Assembly (NCBI GenBank): GCA_027475525.1
Contig: JAMWFC010000120.1
Span: 434,001 to 498,000, forward strand
DNA length: 64,000 nt
Direction: 5' to 3'
Source of the DNA: Macrolepiota albuminosa
Taxonomy: Eukaryota > Basidiomycota > Agaricomycetes > Agaricales > Agaricaceae
This document shows, in pieces, positions 9,447 to 21,131 of this stretch (positions within the stretch are counted from its first letter, which is position 1; the number at the start of each line of letters is the position of its first letter). Under the pieces are notes generated by a model that saw nothing but the letters and a program-made list of their open reading frames with translations, ran no database searches and was not told the origin of the DNA. Both the position numbers and the translations under genes were made by a program.

Positions 9447-12400
9447 TTACTGTTCTTCGTCGTCGTCAACAGGGGTCTCGTCATCATCCACTAACTCCGT
9501 TTCTTCCAGTTCTCGTAGTTTAGCCGTGTCAATGTCCAGCGCTGACGAAGGTAAGGGAATGTGTTCCCGCGCTAAGTAGGGGATGAGTCGAAACGCCGCT
9601 ACTGGTCGATGCAAAACTGAGCCGTCCAACTCACAGAGTACATAGGCGCCTCCCCTATTGCGGGAAACCACTATTAGGGGTCCCAGATACCGAGGTCGCA
9701 TCTTTTTGTTATGGGTAACTTCGATCTTTGAGTTGCGCATTAGTACGAGGGCGCCAGAGGTGAAGTTGTAGTCTCTAATCGTGGCGCTGTGCTCGCTTTC
9801 AAATCGTAGCGCAGCTTGTCGTCTAGTTTGAAATACTACTTCGTGTAAGCGCTCGAGATCCTCCATGCGTCGCTGTAAGTCTATAGCGCGCCTAGCAATC
9901 ATGTCGGTGGAAGATAGTATCGAATTCGGGGGTGGCTGTAAGTAAGTAGCTTCCACTATGTCGGCCGGGAGGAGTGGATGGGTGCCTGTCGCCGCGTAGT
10001 AGGGTGAACAACCCATCCTTTTTCGTACGGTAACCCTCTCTGACCAGAAGACCGAATAAGTCGCTTCGCTCCAGCGACTTTCGTCACCATCGACCGCCTT
10101 AAATAGCGCCTGTCGAACGTCGAAATGAGGCCTTTCTACGATTCCGTTGGCGCGCTTGTTGTAACCAGAAACCCGTATGTGTTGAATGTTGTACTTCTTG
10201 GCAAGATAAGTGAGCGCCTTAACTATTGGCGCTCCATTGTCTGTGACGATCTCGTGAAGGGCTCCCCATCTGCAGATAACGTCTTCAAAGAGCCACTTAG
10301 CTATAGCGTCTGTATTTTCTCGTTGGAGCATATGGAACTCCGGCCAATGTACCAAGGAACACCTTCCTTGAATGATATACTTGTAGCGCCCTGACTTGGG
10401 CATGTGCATGGTGTCGATATATATTTTTCCAAATAGCGGCGCTGGAGTCGCTACTGTTGGGGGAATAAGAACCTGACGTGTCTGCTGGATTTGACAGAGA
10501 TGACAAGTGCGAATATACCACGCAATATCGGCGCTAACTTGAGGCCACCAGAAGCGCTCCAAAAGGTTCGCTCTTGTTGCGTAGAGTCCACGGTGTCCCA
10601 AGTCATCGTGCATAGCGCGTAGAATTCTAATTCGATTGTCCGGTTTAATTACTAGCTTGTGGGCGCCATCTCTATTTCGTCGCCAAAGTCGGTTTTCCAC
10701 TATAAAGAAGGTCGTCGCGTATCGAATGAAGGTGGCGTATTCCGTATCCGTAAGGTCTGATGTTCGTCACAAATCCTGTAGCCACTTCCTAACCTGGCCA
10801 ACTCGCTGATCTTCTGACTTAGCTTTGGCGCTTCGAGGTACCGCTGAATATGGTAAGTTATGACTGTCTTCCCGCAAGGGTCTTGGTTCCTCAACTATCT
10901 TTAGATCGTTAGATGGCTTAGCGACGTTATAGATACTGGCCGTGTAAAAAGTCGATGACGCCTGATATGGTCGGGGCTGGTACGGAACAATAGGGTGAAG
11001 CCAATTTGAAACTGGTTGGTCTTCGCGAAGCGCCGGAATAGGCAGCTGAATGATGTGCATGAAACCATGCAATCAATCGATCCAATCGTCAAATACATTG
11101 TTGTCGCTATCGTCTAGCGCTTCATCTTCCGGTTGTCTGGGTCGCCTAGATAATCCGTCCGGCCCGTGGAATGCACTTCTGATGTGTACTAACTCGAAGT
11201 GAAACATTAATATCGCTACTACCCAGCGGTTCATACTGGCCGATGGTTGAATATCAGGGTTCTGAAGCATTCCTTTGATGTATCGTGCGTCGACCTCGAC
11301 AATGAGATTTCGTACCCCAATGAGGTACATGCGCAGCGCCTGAAACGATCGAAACAAGCCATATAACTCTAGCTTGGGCTGACTGTAGCGCGATTCTCGG
11401 TCGTTAAGGGTAATCGATCCGAAACGATTGTAGCGCCTGATTTTCCGGTTCGCGCTATCACACTGGCATAAGAAGAAGCCAACGGCGATATATGATGTGT
11501 CAACAGCAAGTATAACGGGATCGGCGGTAGTATAGTCAATGGGTACCAATGGTTTCGCTTCCTGTAGCGCCTTTACTAAGTCCTTCTGGGCATTGATTTG
11601 ATCGGGTCCGAATTCGAAGGGGACCCCTGAACGGGTTAGGCGATTAAGGGCGTTTGCGCGATGAGAAAAATGGTGTATGAACATGCGCAGCACCCCTACA
11701 GTGCCCAAGAACGCGCGAACTTCCGAGAGGTTATGACAGACCCCCCATTTCTCCAACAGCGCTAATCGGCTCTTTTCTGGAATCCTGCCTTCTGGCGTGC
11801 AAACGTGCCCCAAAATTTTAAACTGCGGTGCGCAAAGAACGAGCTTGTGCCCTGAAAACGTCCCGCCACAATACTTCATGCGCTGAAGTACTCGGTTAAC
11901 CAGTTGAAAGAATTCCCATAGCGCCATGCGAATATTAGGATTTTCCGGGTGAACTTCGGGCTTGCCATCCACCAATCGCCAATCCTTCGGGCCTTTAACT
12001 CCTACGTCGTCTATGAAACTGAGCACATGGTGGGGTATTTCGGGCTGTAGGATAAACGTAATATCGTCGTGAAATATCGGTACCGAGTTTGTCCATCCCA
12101 TAGGAAGTGTGACTAGTCGTAGCGCCCCAAATGGTGTTTGAAATGTCGTCAAGTCGCGAGAGGAAGGATGGATTAAGCGCTCGTCATAGCCTACGTACAA
12201 ATCCAGGGTAGCGCCACATATTCGTCCCGCGAAAGATTCAGCGACGTGATCGGGAAATGGCGGTACCCCTGAATGACGAATGGTGACTTTGTTTAGCGGT
12301 TCTAGGCTGTGAACTATACGTAGCTTCCCGTTTTTCTTTAGTACGCAGAACCACCTCGAGCGGTAGGCCGAATTAGAAGGCTCGTATACACCTGCCGCTA

Positions 12401-13157
12401 TCTTGGAGCAAATAATTTGGCAGACTTCGGCTTCGATGCCTGGGGGTATGGGTCGGTTATGCTCAGTCCAGGGTACGTGCGGTATGGTTGGGATGACCAC
12501 TGGTGGAAAGAAGTCAGTTCTAAGTTTACCGCGTTCTGAGTCCTCCCATGCAAAAGCCTCATTCTGTTTTTGCATGATGTCGACTAGTACGTTCATCTCC
12601 TCCGTCGAGAGGAAGCCGGTATCGTGGGCGCTAAGAAATAGCGCCTTTCGTTCTTCTGTAAATCGTCCTGTTGGTTCAAAGGGTGGTGGATTCGGATCGA
12701 GTTTTGGCAGGGTAGCCAAAGGGTCGCCTATTATTTTTCTTTCGATGCGAAATTCCTCGGGTACGGCGCTCGCTACCGGCTTCGTTTTAAGCGCTACGGG
12801 TTTATATTTCTTCTTGACCTGAACCCCTTTGCGCTTAGGGGTACTATTGTTAGCAAACGTATTATAAATAGAGTCATGGTTTCTAGCGAAACCTGATATC
12901 AAGGGTTCTTTAGAGTCGGGAGTAGAAACGAAATAAGTGTCTGTTGAAAGGTTTTCAGTAATATCTGACGCAGTGAGGTATAAGTAGGATAACGCTTCAC
13001 TAGTAAGCGACGAAGAAGAATTCAAGATTTCATGGGCTAAAGGGGTATATGATATAAAGTTTACTTGCCCAGTCCGATGGTTATAGTCCAAGATAAGCGC
13101 TTCATCTCCATGATCCTCATCACTCATCTCCTCGATGGCGCCGGAAAACACTCGCAA
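9447..13157 (-). pseudogene. Element B Pol: reverse transcriptase, RNase H, integrase (two TGA stops)
   Basis: One frame runs from about 13157 to the stop at 9447, broken only by TGA at 11073-11075 and 10767-10769, both in a context where CGA would restore arginine. Reverse transcriptase has FIDD in place of YIDD (near 12010). RNase H follows, with VDTSYIAVGFF and VDARYIKGM. The integrase zinc module begins near 10610 (HDDLGH, CHLC). The catalytic core shows D in IDTMHM, D in TDNGAP and E in GIVERPH. The tail ends in an acidic run. It lies in the -1 frame relative to gag and has an upstream TAG near 13165, so it was probably made by ribosomal frameshifting. About the usual length for the family. 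Sister of the element A Pol. Confidence 0.9.
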
Positions 13158-13194
13158 GGGTTGTCGCTAACGTAAGGTCGCTTTCTTGGTCCCG

Positions 13195-13348
13195 GTTTCT
13201 GGAATTTCCCCCGTGGAAACGTTGGTACCGTTCTTCTGACGCCCGAGTTAGGGTCGCTAATAGTTAGCGTCGTTTCTGGAATTTCCCCCGTGGAAACGTT
13301 GGTACCGTTCTTCTGACGCCCGAGTTAGGGTCGCTAATAGTTAGCGTC
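13195..13348. repeat. Exact 77-bp head-to-tail duplication (likely assembly artefact)
   Basis: Copies 13195-13271 and 13272-13348 are identical. It falls at the gag-pol junction and shifts the frame. Confidence 0.9.
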
Positions 13349-14473
13349 GTTTTGTCTTCAGACATCGTCTTGACTACTGATCGGGCTAAAACGTCGAAGG
13401 GCCTCCCTAATAATAAGTCGTACGCAGGCGATCTAAGAATGTGTATTTGAAGGTAAAACGTAAGATCGCCAACAGCGCATGGCACGTTACGAGCCATTCC
13501 CAAGGATCGATCAATAGTGCCGTTAGCGCTTTGCATATTAAGAATGATGGTCGGGTCGTAAATGATGCCAAGCTCGTTAGCGACGTCGGCAGCCATTGAA
13601 ATAATCTGTGATCCGCTGTCCACTATAGATTCTATCTCGCTTTTTCCATCAACTGTCAACATAATCGAGCGAATCGCGTGAGAGTCTTGGGCTACAGTGA
13701 GGACGGCGGGATCGTCGCTAGATCTTAGCGACTTAAGGTAAGTTTTGACCGGGTCAATGGACGTAGCTTCTTTAGGTGGCGCGGCCTCTTCTTTGATTTC
13801 CGACGCGACCGTCTCGGTTATGTACACGAATCCAGGTAGCGCGTCGTCGCATTCGTCGACCGCCGTTACATTGTTAGCTACGTTCCGTCGAGGGGTTACC
13901 GCTGTACGCATCTGATTCCTGACGTCTGGCGCCACACTGCATAGCTCCCCTACCGACATCGTGACTTGACTTTTCATAATACGATCGAATACTTGCTTAG
14001 ATTTTTCTATGTCGTAGATCGGTGCCGTTGGTCGGTAGCCTCCTGCTGGCTTGTCTGGCGCTCCAAAGTTTCGATTGATAGGTGGAGCGTAGTTACCGGC
14101 AAGTCCTGAATACGGGTGTAGTGGCGGTTCCGTGCTAGCTGGTGCTTTGGCCGTATCAGGTGTGTCGTCGTTGATACTGGAATTCAAAGGCTTTGCAGGT
14201 GCTGGATCGGTCGTAGCGCCTGAAGGTCTATAGTCTTTCAACGGTTGCTTGCTCTTTTTAATCTCGACACCATCGAAAACCTGATTCTTTAGCGACTTTA
14301 GCTCCCTTTCCAACGTCTCGATCCTCTCCTCTCGTGACAACGTCGGTCGCTCGCTAACAGCGTTAAGCTGGAGTACTTCATGGATTAGCGCCTGTTGTGG
14401 AGTTGTTTCTGCCTCCGCTGCGGCCGTACTATTGAGATTGCCCGTCGCTAAGTTCCCAGGGTTACGTCGGTGC

Positions 14474-14627
14474 CATTCATCAATTCGCCCCTGGAAGGTT
14501 CGGTGCTCAGGATATAGAGGGATGTTAGCGCCGGAGGGTAGGACTATTTTCATTCATCAATTCGCCCCTGGAAGGTTCGGTGCTCAGGATATAGAGGGAT
14601 GTTAGCGCCGGAGGGTAGGACTATTTT
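14474..14627. repeat. Exact 77-bp head-to-tail duplication (likely assembly artefact)
   Basis: Copies 14474-14550 and 14551-14627 are identical. It splits gag of element B into two apparent frames that share their junction peptide. Confidence 0.9.
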
Positions 14628-15480
14628 CCTGTCGGCGCCTCGGCGTGCTCTTCCTTGGCGCAGGTATTGTTCGAGGATAGCGCAGCGTCCGCGAGTCATC
14701 GTATGTCCTGCCTCACCACAGAAGTGACAAGGGCCGGATTGCATATTACCTCGTGGCGCATTAAGGCTAGTCGAGATTAACGTTTCCAATTTGCTCATAA
14801 CGTTTGCGACAGCCGTGTTGACTGCGTTTTCCAGGTCCTCCTTCTTGACAAAACCTCCTTGATTGTTAGTTGCGCTAGGTGCGGGCGCCGCAACAGGTGG
14901 CGCCTTTCCTCCGTTATCAGTGCTAGAAGGTCGCTGGAAGGGGATGCCAGTATCCGTGCCTTTCAGTATCCATTTACCTGCTTCAAAGACGTCTTCTATA
15001 TCGTAGGGTTCCTCAGGATGGTGGTCGGACTTAAGAATTTCTAAGCGACGAGCTATACGAGTCCAAAGGGATGTTGGAATGCCTTGTTGAAACAAGCGCC
15101 GTTCCTCGTTCCTGTAGAGTTTGCCATTCTGTACTAGCCATCTTGCAATTCGCTGGAAGTCTCAATAATAAGTAGATAGCGTGCCTAGTGTATAAATGCC
15201 CGTTGCGAAGGTATCCTGTACCAGTTTCTGGATTTCAAGGACGGTATAGCGCGTGGATTCCTCAGCGCCAGGGTACAGTTTAATGATCGCCTTTTTCCAT
15301 TCCTCGTAGGTAAACGACCTTGGCACCGCCTCTCGTGTTAATCCTTGAAACTCATCCAGTCCCGTCCAGGATTCCGCGGTATCGTAGGAAACGTATCTGG
15401 CGGCGTATTCTTTCATTTGTGTGTTGTCGGTGACTCAGCAGTCGCGTAATAAATATTCCAATTCTCGGAAATACTGTGTA

Positions 15481-15634
15481 AGCTCGCAAGGTTTCGTCTC
15501 GTCCCATTTTGGCGACGAGAAGTGGTTTCTTGGCGGCATACGCGGTGTGTTTGCCTGAGCTCGCAAGGTTTCGTCTCGTCCCATTTTGGCGACGAGAAGT
15601 GGTTTCTTGGCGGCATACGCGGTGTGTTTGCCTG
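15481..15634. repeat. Exact 77-bp head-to-tail duplication (likely assembly artefact)
   Basis: Copies 15481-15557 and 15558-15634 are identical. It splits the N-terminal part of gag. Confidence 0.9.
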
Positions 15635-16011
15635 CTCCATACTAGCTGGCGTCGACGTCGTGGTGGGAATAGTAGTGTTAGTGGTAGTTTTGCTTGGCGT
15701 AGTTGTAGTCGGTACTGGCTCGGGTAATTCTGAGTCGCTAGGTTCTGGCGATAATGACCTAGACAGCTCTTCCAAAGGAGTAAGCAGTGTATGGTTTTCA
15801 CCTGCTAAGTATTCGAACGGTCGGGAAAATGGGAAGAAGCTTTCAGCCAAGCTATCTGGAGCGGCTTCAAGTTCCTGATCTAAGGTCTGCCTCGGTAGCG
15901 CGCCTGGTAAGTGTGGTGACTCAGTTAAGGTTTGCTCAAACGCGCTCTCCAATAGGAGGCGGCGCTGTCGCTGGGCTCGAGTTTCCGGCGGAATTCTGCC
16001 TCAATAGAACC

Positions 16012-16028
16012 CCTCGCGGTGGGCTCCA
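16012..16028 (-). promoter_or_regulatory. Element B primer binding site (tRNA type)
   Basis: On the minus strand TGGAGCCCACCGCGAGG begins three bases after the 5' LTR. Its TGG start pairs with a tRNA CCA end. I cannot name the tRNA. Confidence 0.65.
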
Positions 16029-16031
16029 AAA

Positions 16032-17074
16032 TGATGACGCCAACTGTGGTTGGGTGCGCTGGACGTATACGCAGTACAACGCCGTCTCCAGCGCCTGGCG
16101 TACGGGTTTGTGAGGAGTCCCGGCAGGGTCCCGGTGTGCTCGAGCAGAGGTGATAGGGCGATGCGCTAGACGATAGCGCCTCGGGTGCTACCTAGCAAGT
16201 GGTAAGCGTCGTAGCTTAGGGGAAGTTATAGAGAAATAAACGAATAGCGCAGCGTAGCGTGCCCGTAGGTGGCACCATAAACGACGAAGACGAGATAGAC
16301 AAAGCTAGCGCCGAACTTGGTGGCAAAGTCAGGCAACGCTAGCGCAATTTGAACGCTAAGTGTAACTGGGTGCTCAAGAGGTTACGATTCGTTGTTATAT
16401 ACATAGCAAGTAGCTAGTTTTTATACTATGCGCTACATTATTTCCAAAATAAGTCCATTGACGGCGCTACCGCTTAGCGCCTCCCTTCATGACTGTAGCT
16501 AACGGCCACCTGTCAACGGCGACCTGCAGCACATGGGTGACGGCGACCAACGGCGACTCTAAAACTACTTAGAAGTGGTACGAGTTTGCTCACTTTTTGA
16601 TGTAATTTAATTGGCCATGCCATCCCGGGGTATGGTCGGGGAATCCTCGACAGACGCCGTGAGCGCTAATTCCGGCGCTAAACATTGTGCCATCTTTTGA
16701 TAGATTTAAATGTCGGGTCTGCGTGTATCCTGTCTCGTCGTCATTGATTCTTTTAGACTTCTGATTGAGGTGCCTTGGTGATTGACAGCGCCAATTGCTA
16801 ACTCCTTCCAGTACTGATCGGGGTTTGGTCAGAGTCCCCTCCCGCCGTTATGCTAGCGCTATGAGTCCTGAGTCTTCTTGGTCTTCAAAGTAACTGAGTG
16901 GAGTGCGCTGAGGGGCTGATACTGGTGATTGAGATGAATGGACAAGTCTTGCCATAGAGCGCCCGCGCTAGGGCTGCTCTGTACCCAAGGCTGGTCACTA
17001 GAGCCTTTAGTGTGTCAAGTGTTGGTCGGCCTATAATGTCCCTTGATGCGCTCAGTCCGAGTAGAAGCCTATCA
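16032..17074 (-). repeat. Element B 5' LTR
   Basis: 1043 bp, near-identical to 3915-4957. It ends TATCA on the plus strand and is followed by the target duplicate acga at 17075-17078. Confidence 0.95.
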
Positions 17075-17078
17075 ACGA

Positions 17079-17379
17079 TCGACTAAAAGAGGAACCGAGT
17101 AGTAGGAACGACGGTCTGAGGTGAGGGGAGCGAAAAGAAGCAGGCTTCTCCCGGTGATCGGAAGAACGGGAGGAAGTAGCGCTAAAAATAGTGAGCCGAG
17201 TAGGAAAGGAAAAGAAGTGATGGAGAGATCGGATCATCGGATCAGCAGGGCTGATCATGATCGATCAAGAAGACTTACATCACTACTACGTCACGCAAAT
17301 TAAAGGCGTCGAACTCAAGTTATTGCGCGAGGAAATTAAGTCTATTGGGCAGCGTAGTAGTAACGAATATACCGTGTAA
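17079..17379. other. Gene-free interval, presumed element A
   Basis: Moderately CpG-rich sequence downstream of the stop of the antisense gene. It holds a few short GATC-rich palindromes (about 17225-17275) but no gene. Confidence 0.4.
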
Positions 17380-18647
17380 CTACAAGGCTGCCTCAATAGC
17401 ATTATTTACCTCGTCCTCCTTGGAATCCGGCCCAGGGATCTCAACATCCGGGCTTTCGACGGCTGGCTGGGAAATAGAAGGAATGAGTGCGAGACGGAGC
17501 AGAGAAAGCTAAAGAGAACGAACCGATTTGGAAGGAGAGCCGACTTGGAGCTCTCCGATGCGGATCTCCGCATCGGAAAGAGCCTGATTATCAAGGGCGG
17601 TCCGTACGGCCTCGCGACGCGCAACAAGTTGCTTGAAGCGTTGCTGTGCGAGATCCAGCGTAAAAAGTTGCTGGCACGCGGCGTCATCGAGTACCTGAAG
17701 GTAGTTGCGTAGCGTAGTACGAGAAACTTTGCCGTCCTTGCCTAGAATGCGATCGGTTTCGTCGAGGAGAGTCTGTGCACAAGAGCCGTCGGGACGGTAC
17801 GAGGCTAAGACAGCAAAAATGAAATGGGTTTTGTGTGAGAAAGGAAAAAGAGACGCACCGACAGAGGATTGAAACCGTGGCCTCTTGGAGTCGGGTGCTG
17901 CCTCAGGCGTGGGCTGGAGAGAAAGCGAAAAATGAGCAAATCGCGTGAACAATTCGTCGATTTGAATCTCTGAAATGGAAGGAAGCTCACGTCGTTAGCC
18001 TTGCGCTTGACAGGACGGGGAGATGACGCACTCATCATCTCTACGTCGCTGTCACGCTCCTGGCAACGGTCACGCGCACGGCGGGCATCCTCACGGCGGC
18101 GGGTCTGGAGCAACAGGAAGGGTGAGAAGGGAATGGTGATGGACAAAGCAAAGAGTGACCTCAGCGCGCTCTTTGGCTTCGTGTGCAGCTTGTTTGGCAG
18201 CTTCTTCGGCACGGCGATCATTGATTAATTTAAGAATCGAGTCCGCAAAAATACACCAATTTTTGATATTGGAAGAAGTCTGGGCAAGTCGACGTTCGAT
18301 GCGGTCCTGGACCTTGTAGAGAATGTTGTAAAGGCCAGACTGCTCAGCAATGAGGGGGAAGTCGGAGTGATCCACAAAGTTCTGGGGCAATGAATGCAAA
18401 GTTAAATTTGGAACAAGCTCCAAAAATAGAAACAACGCACAAGTTCAGCTGCTCCGACATGCCGGGATACTAGAATCGGTGCCTCTTTGGCAAGAGCTTC
18501 CTCACAGAGACGTGTGACAGCAGTGCTAAAGGCGGCAATATATTTGACGGATTTTATTTGTTGATCCTTGTCCCGGATGATGGCACTTTCAAGGAGAGAA
18601 TAAGGGTCAGGACCAAGGGTTTTTTTAGGACCAGTAGGAGGAGCCAT
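17380..18647 (-). CDS. Antisense cargo gene of element A: helical, charged protein
   Basis: Six exons on the minus strand join cleanly at GT-AG sites: 18647-18441, 18381-18160, 18104-17991, 17913-17859, 17804-17524 and 17466-17380, giving about 321 residues and TAG. Introns are 54-77 bp. The protein is mostly helical, with an Ala/Glu/Arg-rich coiled-coil stretch (EEAAKQAAHEAKERAE) around residues 125-160, a basic bipartite-like patch (PVKRKAND, SKRPRFQ) near 180-200 that could act as a nuclear signal, and an acidic C-terminus. It has no cysteine cluster and no detectable similarity to the B genes. It lies antisense about 290 bp inside the LTR that begins at 18938, the same place and direction as gene 1 of B. 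Function unknown. Confidence 0.72.
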
Positions 18648-18776
18648 GGGGGGAATGGTGAAGTGAGGATGTGGTGGACAATAAGGAGGGTTTAAATGGT
18701 TTTAGGACCAGTAGGAGGAGCCATGGGGGAAATGGTGAAGTGAGGATGTGGTGGACAATAAGGAGGGTTTAAATGG
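18623..18776. repeat. 77-bp head-to-tail duplication, one mismatch (likely assembly artefact)
   Basis: Copies 18623-18699 and 18700-18776 differ at one G/A. It covers the start codon of the antisense gene, so a second in-frame-looking ATG at 18727 is spurious. Confidence 0.88.
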
Positions 18777-18903
18777 CCTTTGGAGCGACAGGGGAGACAG
18801 CAAAAACATGCAAAAGAAACCTCACAACATTATCGGAGGTTCAGACAAAAATGTTGACATTATGGCAAAGAAATGGGACTTAACCTAATCTGGAACTGTG
18901 AAT

Positions 18904-18937
18904 GACTGAGGACAGTCTTTATTTGGTGGGGGGGAGA
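18904..18937 (+). promoter_or_regulatory. Element A hairpin and polypurine tract
   Basis: GACTGAGGACAGTC (18904-18917) and GGTGGGGGGGAGA (18925-18937) directly precede an LTR start TGATACGACG. Sequence, order and spacing match those beside the 3' LTR of B. Confidence 0.75.
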
Positions 18938-19744
18938 TGATACGACGCTGTACCAGCAGTCAGGGACACAACATGCACCAGAAGTCAAAATAAACATTTA
19001 ATCATAAGGCTGAAAACTGTAAGCCTCCTGGTAGCAGTCTCAACAAATTATATCTCCAAAAACACCCCAATAAATACACAGACAGTACAGAACAAAGGGC
19101 AGGGACCAGCTCAAGCTATCCACTCAACAATAGTCCAACCACTGTAATGGGGAGGGGAAGCATGGGAGCTGGCAGAAGTGACGAAATGGGATCAATTTGT
19201 GATGATCTAGATCAAGATCAGATCTGACAATGCCCGATTTGACATGACTGAAAGGGGAAAGGAAAAGAAGCATGGAGGGATGTCAAAAGAAGCATGGAAT
19301 GCAGGGAAGCGCTAAAAGGGGAAAGAAGGATCTATGAATGGGATCGTGCTAAATGGAGCTGAAGCAAATGGGGAAGTGGCAATCAGAGACATCTGGAGGA
19401 ATGGTGGAACAAGAAGTTGAATGGTGGAACTGGTGGCACCGAAACATGCCTCCCAAAAGGGAAATTGGACTATCAAATATGTTCTGGAGGCTGGGGAGTT
19501 GACAACAAAAGAGTCATGTGTAGATAGTGGTCTGTGCACCAGAAAAACAGTATAAATAGCCCAAGTTTAGTAGAGAATAGACAGGCAATTGATAGGCAAA
19601 GGCTCGGTGGTTCCCAGGGAGTGAATCACTTAGGCTGGAGTTTGTTGAGAACCCTCTGCTTTCAGGAAGATTATTGAAAGCCTTCAAATATATCAATTTC
19701 ATCATCAAGTCAGTGTGCACTGCAAGTAACCTTCTACACCATCA
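18938..19744 (+). repeat. Element A 3' LTR
   Basis: It starts TGATACGACG after the polypurine tract. It contains TATAAATA at 19551-19558 and is CpG-poor like the pol of A. The right end at ACCATCA (19744) is a guess from the TGAT...ATCA form of the B LTR. No second copy is in the window. Confidence 0.5.
19551..19558 (+). promoter_or_regulatory. TATA box in element A LTR
   Basis: TATAAATA, in the expected orientation for the LTR promoter of a plus-strand element. Confidence 0.5.
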
Positions 19745-19929
19745 AGCCCCAGAACTATCAGTAATACTCACACCAAGTACTACAATGGTCATACATATGA
19801 TCCATATGAATTCAGACTGCCTCATTCATTCCAGGCATATTTTCATGCAAATCATGAGATGCAGACATCAAAAATGTCTGGGAACTGCAAAACAGGTGTC
19901 TGTTGGCTATTTTTTCCAGCCATAGGGTA
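19745..19929. other. Unassigned AT-rich interval
   Basis: Between the putative LTR of A and recognisable F gag. A plus-strand reading around 19780-19900 looks peptide-like (YDPYEFRLPHSF) but I cannot place it. Confidence 0.3.
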
Positions 19930-20215
19930 GGCTATTGCCTAACCTCTCGATCTGCTGGTAATCCACCAGCCTGCCTGCAATTATTATGACGATTATTATC
20001 ATCTCAATTGTTCTGTCTATGATTATGACTCCTACCATTGTTATTGCAACAATTCTGCTCCCTCCTATTGTAATGATCACTACTATCATCACTATCCTCT
20101 GGATCTCTGTCCAGCTCAGTAGTTTGAGCAGCGAATTGTCACTGCATATTATCAACAGGCATTACACCTTCATGCCCTTTAAAGGCTATCCTCTGATCGT
20201 CAATCAATGACTCAC
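19930..20215 (-). pseudogene. Relic F: chromovirus gag, distal part
   Basis: Reading the minus strand from 20210 gives SLIDDQRIAFKG and VDNMQ, matching the gag of element G (SLIDDQLIVFKG, IDEMR). It then continues into an Asn/Asp/His-rich run. The reading frame continues without a shift from 42839 across the whole of element C, which shows that C inserted here. The sequence is CpG-depleted with several stops. Confidence 0.75.
20211..20215. repeat. Target site duplication of element C (ctcac)
   Basis: ctcac before the left LTR, repeated at 42834-42838 after the right LTR. Confidence 0.9.
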
Positions 20216-20987
20216 TGTCAGGTTCCGCTGATGATGGGGGCCTCCAGGGGCAAGCGGGTCCTTACTAGGCAGACTCAAAGTCTACAGGAAGTCTCCAGGT
20301 AATGGAGAGTGAGCTCCAGAGTTTTGGGGTGGGGCACGGGGTGGCTACAGAGCGCCGGAGTTTGTAGGGAGAGGTAGAGCAGGATCCCGGGCTAAGTCCA
20401 GAATACGGGGCGGGAGTAGGCGGAGCCTTGCTAGGGTGGAGGAGAGGAGGGGTGATCAGAAAAAGAGACTGAGACTGGGAGACTGAGATTGGAACCAAGA
20501 GACTGAGTTAGAATTGAAGTGAGACTTTTAGAGGGCCGAGAGACTTGAGAGAATAAGACAGATAGATTGAGGTAAGTACGAAATAGACAAGAGAGTATAG
20601 AGACGAGTTTATGGCAATATCAAGACTACCGTAATGGTTTACTGGCTACCAGCTATATACCTTTGGCGGTTAAGGTCCGGGGCATCTGGATAAGTTCCAG
20701 GGTTAGGCTTCGCATGCCCAGTCCTGTGCACTGTATTGTCCTGGTTGAGTTCTGTGCGGCGTATTGTCTGGGTGCGGGTGTGGCACCGGGGGATCGGTCG
20801 GGCCCCATCGGCTGGTGCAGGGTGGAAAGCTGGGCGATCGACAGGGCCCAGAGTACAGGATGCGGGCGCCGGGGTGGATCTCCTGACTGGGTGGGCGACC
20901 ACGTGAGTCGTGAGAGCCCCGGGGCACGGGCAAGGAGTCAGGGCGCATCGGGGTTCGCGTGGTGTGCCGGGGTGACGGGTCGTGACA
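20216..20987 (-). repeat. Element C 3' LTR
   Basis: 772 bp, TGTCAGGTTCC to GTCGTGACA, matching 42062-42833. Confidence 0.95.
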
Positions 20988-20999
20988 TCACCCCCCCGT
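20988..20999 (-). promoter_or_regulatory. Element C polypurine tract
   Basis: On the minus strand ACGGGGGGGTGA abuts the LTR start TGTCACGACC. Confidence 0.7.
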
Positions 21000-21131
21000 A
21001 GTGCTGAGACCCTCGAGGCGGTGGTGGCTGTGCAGCTTCGGCGTGGGACTCGAAGTCAAAGCGCAAAGTGTGATGCCATCAGTTTGGGGCCTAGAAAAAG
21101 AAAAAAAATTTTTTGCCACTCCCCATTTGTC

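Larger units (their letters stand above)
13124..15952 (-). pseudogene. Element B Gag-protease (two TGA stops, three artefactual shifts)
   Basis: Once the three 77-bp duplications are discounted this is a single frame from ATG at 15952 to TGA at 13124. It is interrupted by TGA at 15435-15437 and 15162-15164, again at likely CGA arginine sites. ATG lies 80 nt inside the 5' LTR. After a Ser/Thr/Pro-rich N-terminus comes a helical capsid-like region (about 15420-14950). A zinc knuckle with unusual spacing CX2CX4HX6C (CHFCGEAGH) sits near 14730. A retroviral-type aspartic protease has VDSGSQI near 13620 and LLLGRPFDV near 13410. Gag packages the RNA and the protease matures the particle. Confidence 0.85.
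3915..17074 (-). mobile_element. Complete Ty3-like LTR retrotransposon B, 13.2 kb
   Basis: Two 1043-bp LTRs differ at only about five positions by eye, so the insertion is recent. In minus-strand order the parts are 5' LTR (16032-17074), tRNA-type primer site, gag-protease, pol in the -1 frame, a 4.4-kb block with three antisense genes, polypurine tract, and 3' LTR (3915-4957). This is large for a fungal Ty3 element because of the cargo block. The whole element is CpG-rich and full of the word TAGCGC/GCGCTA. It contains four in-frame TGA codons and four artefactual 77-bp duplications. Confidence 0.93.
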
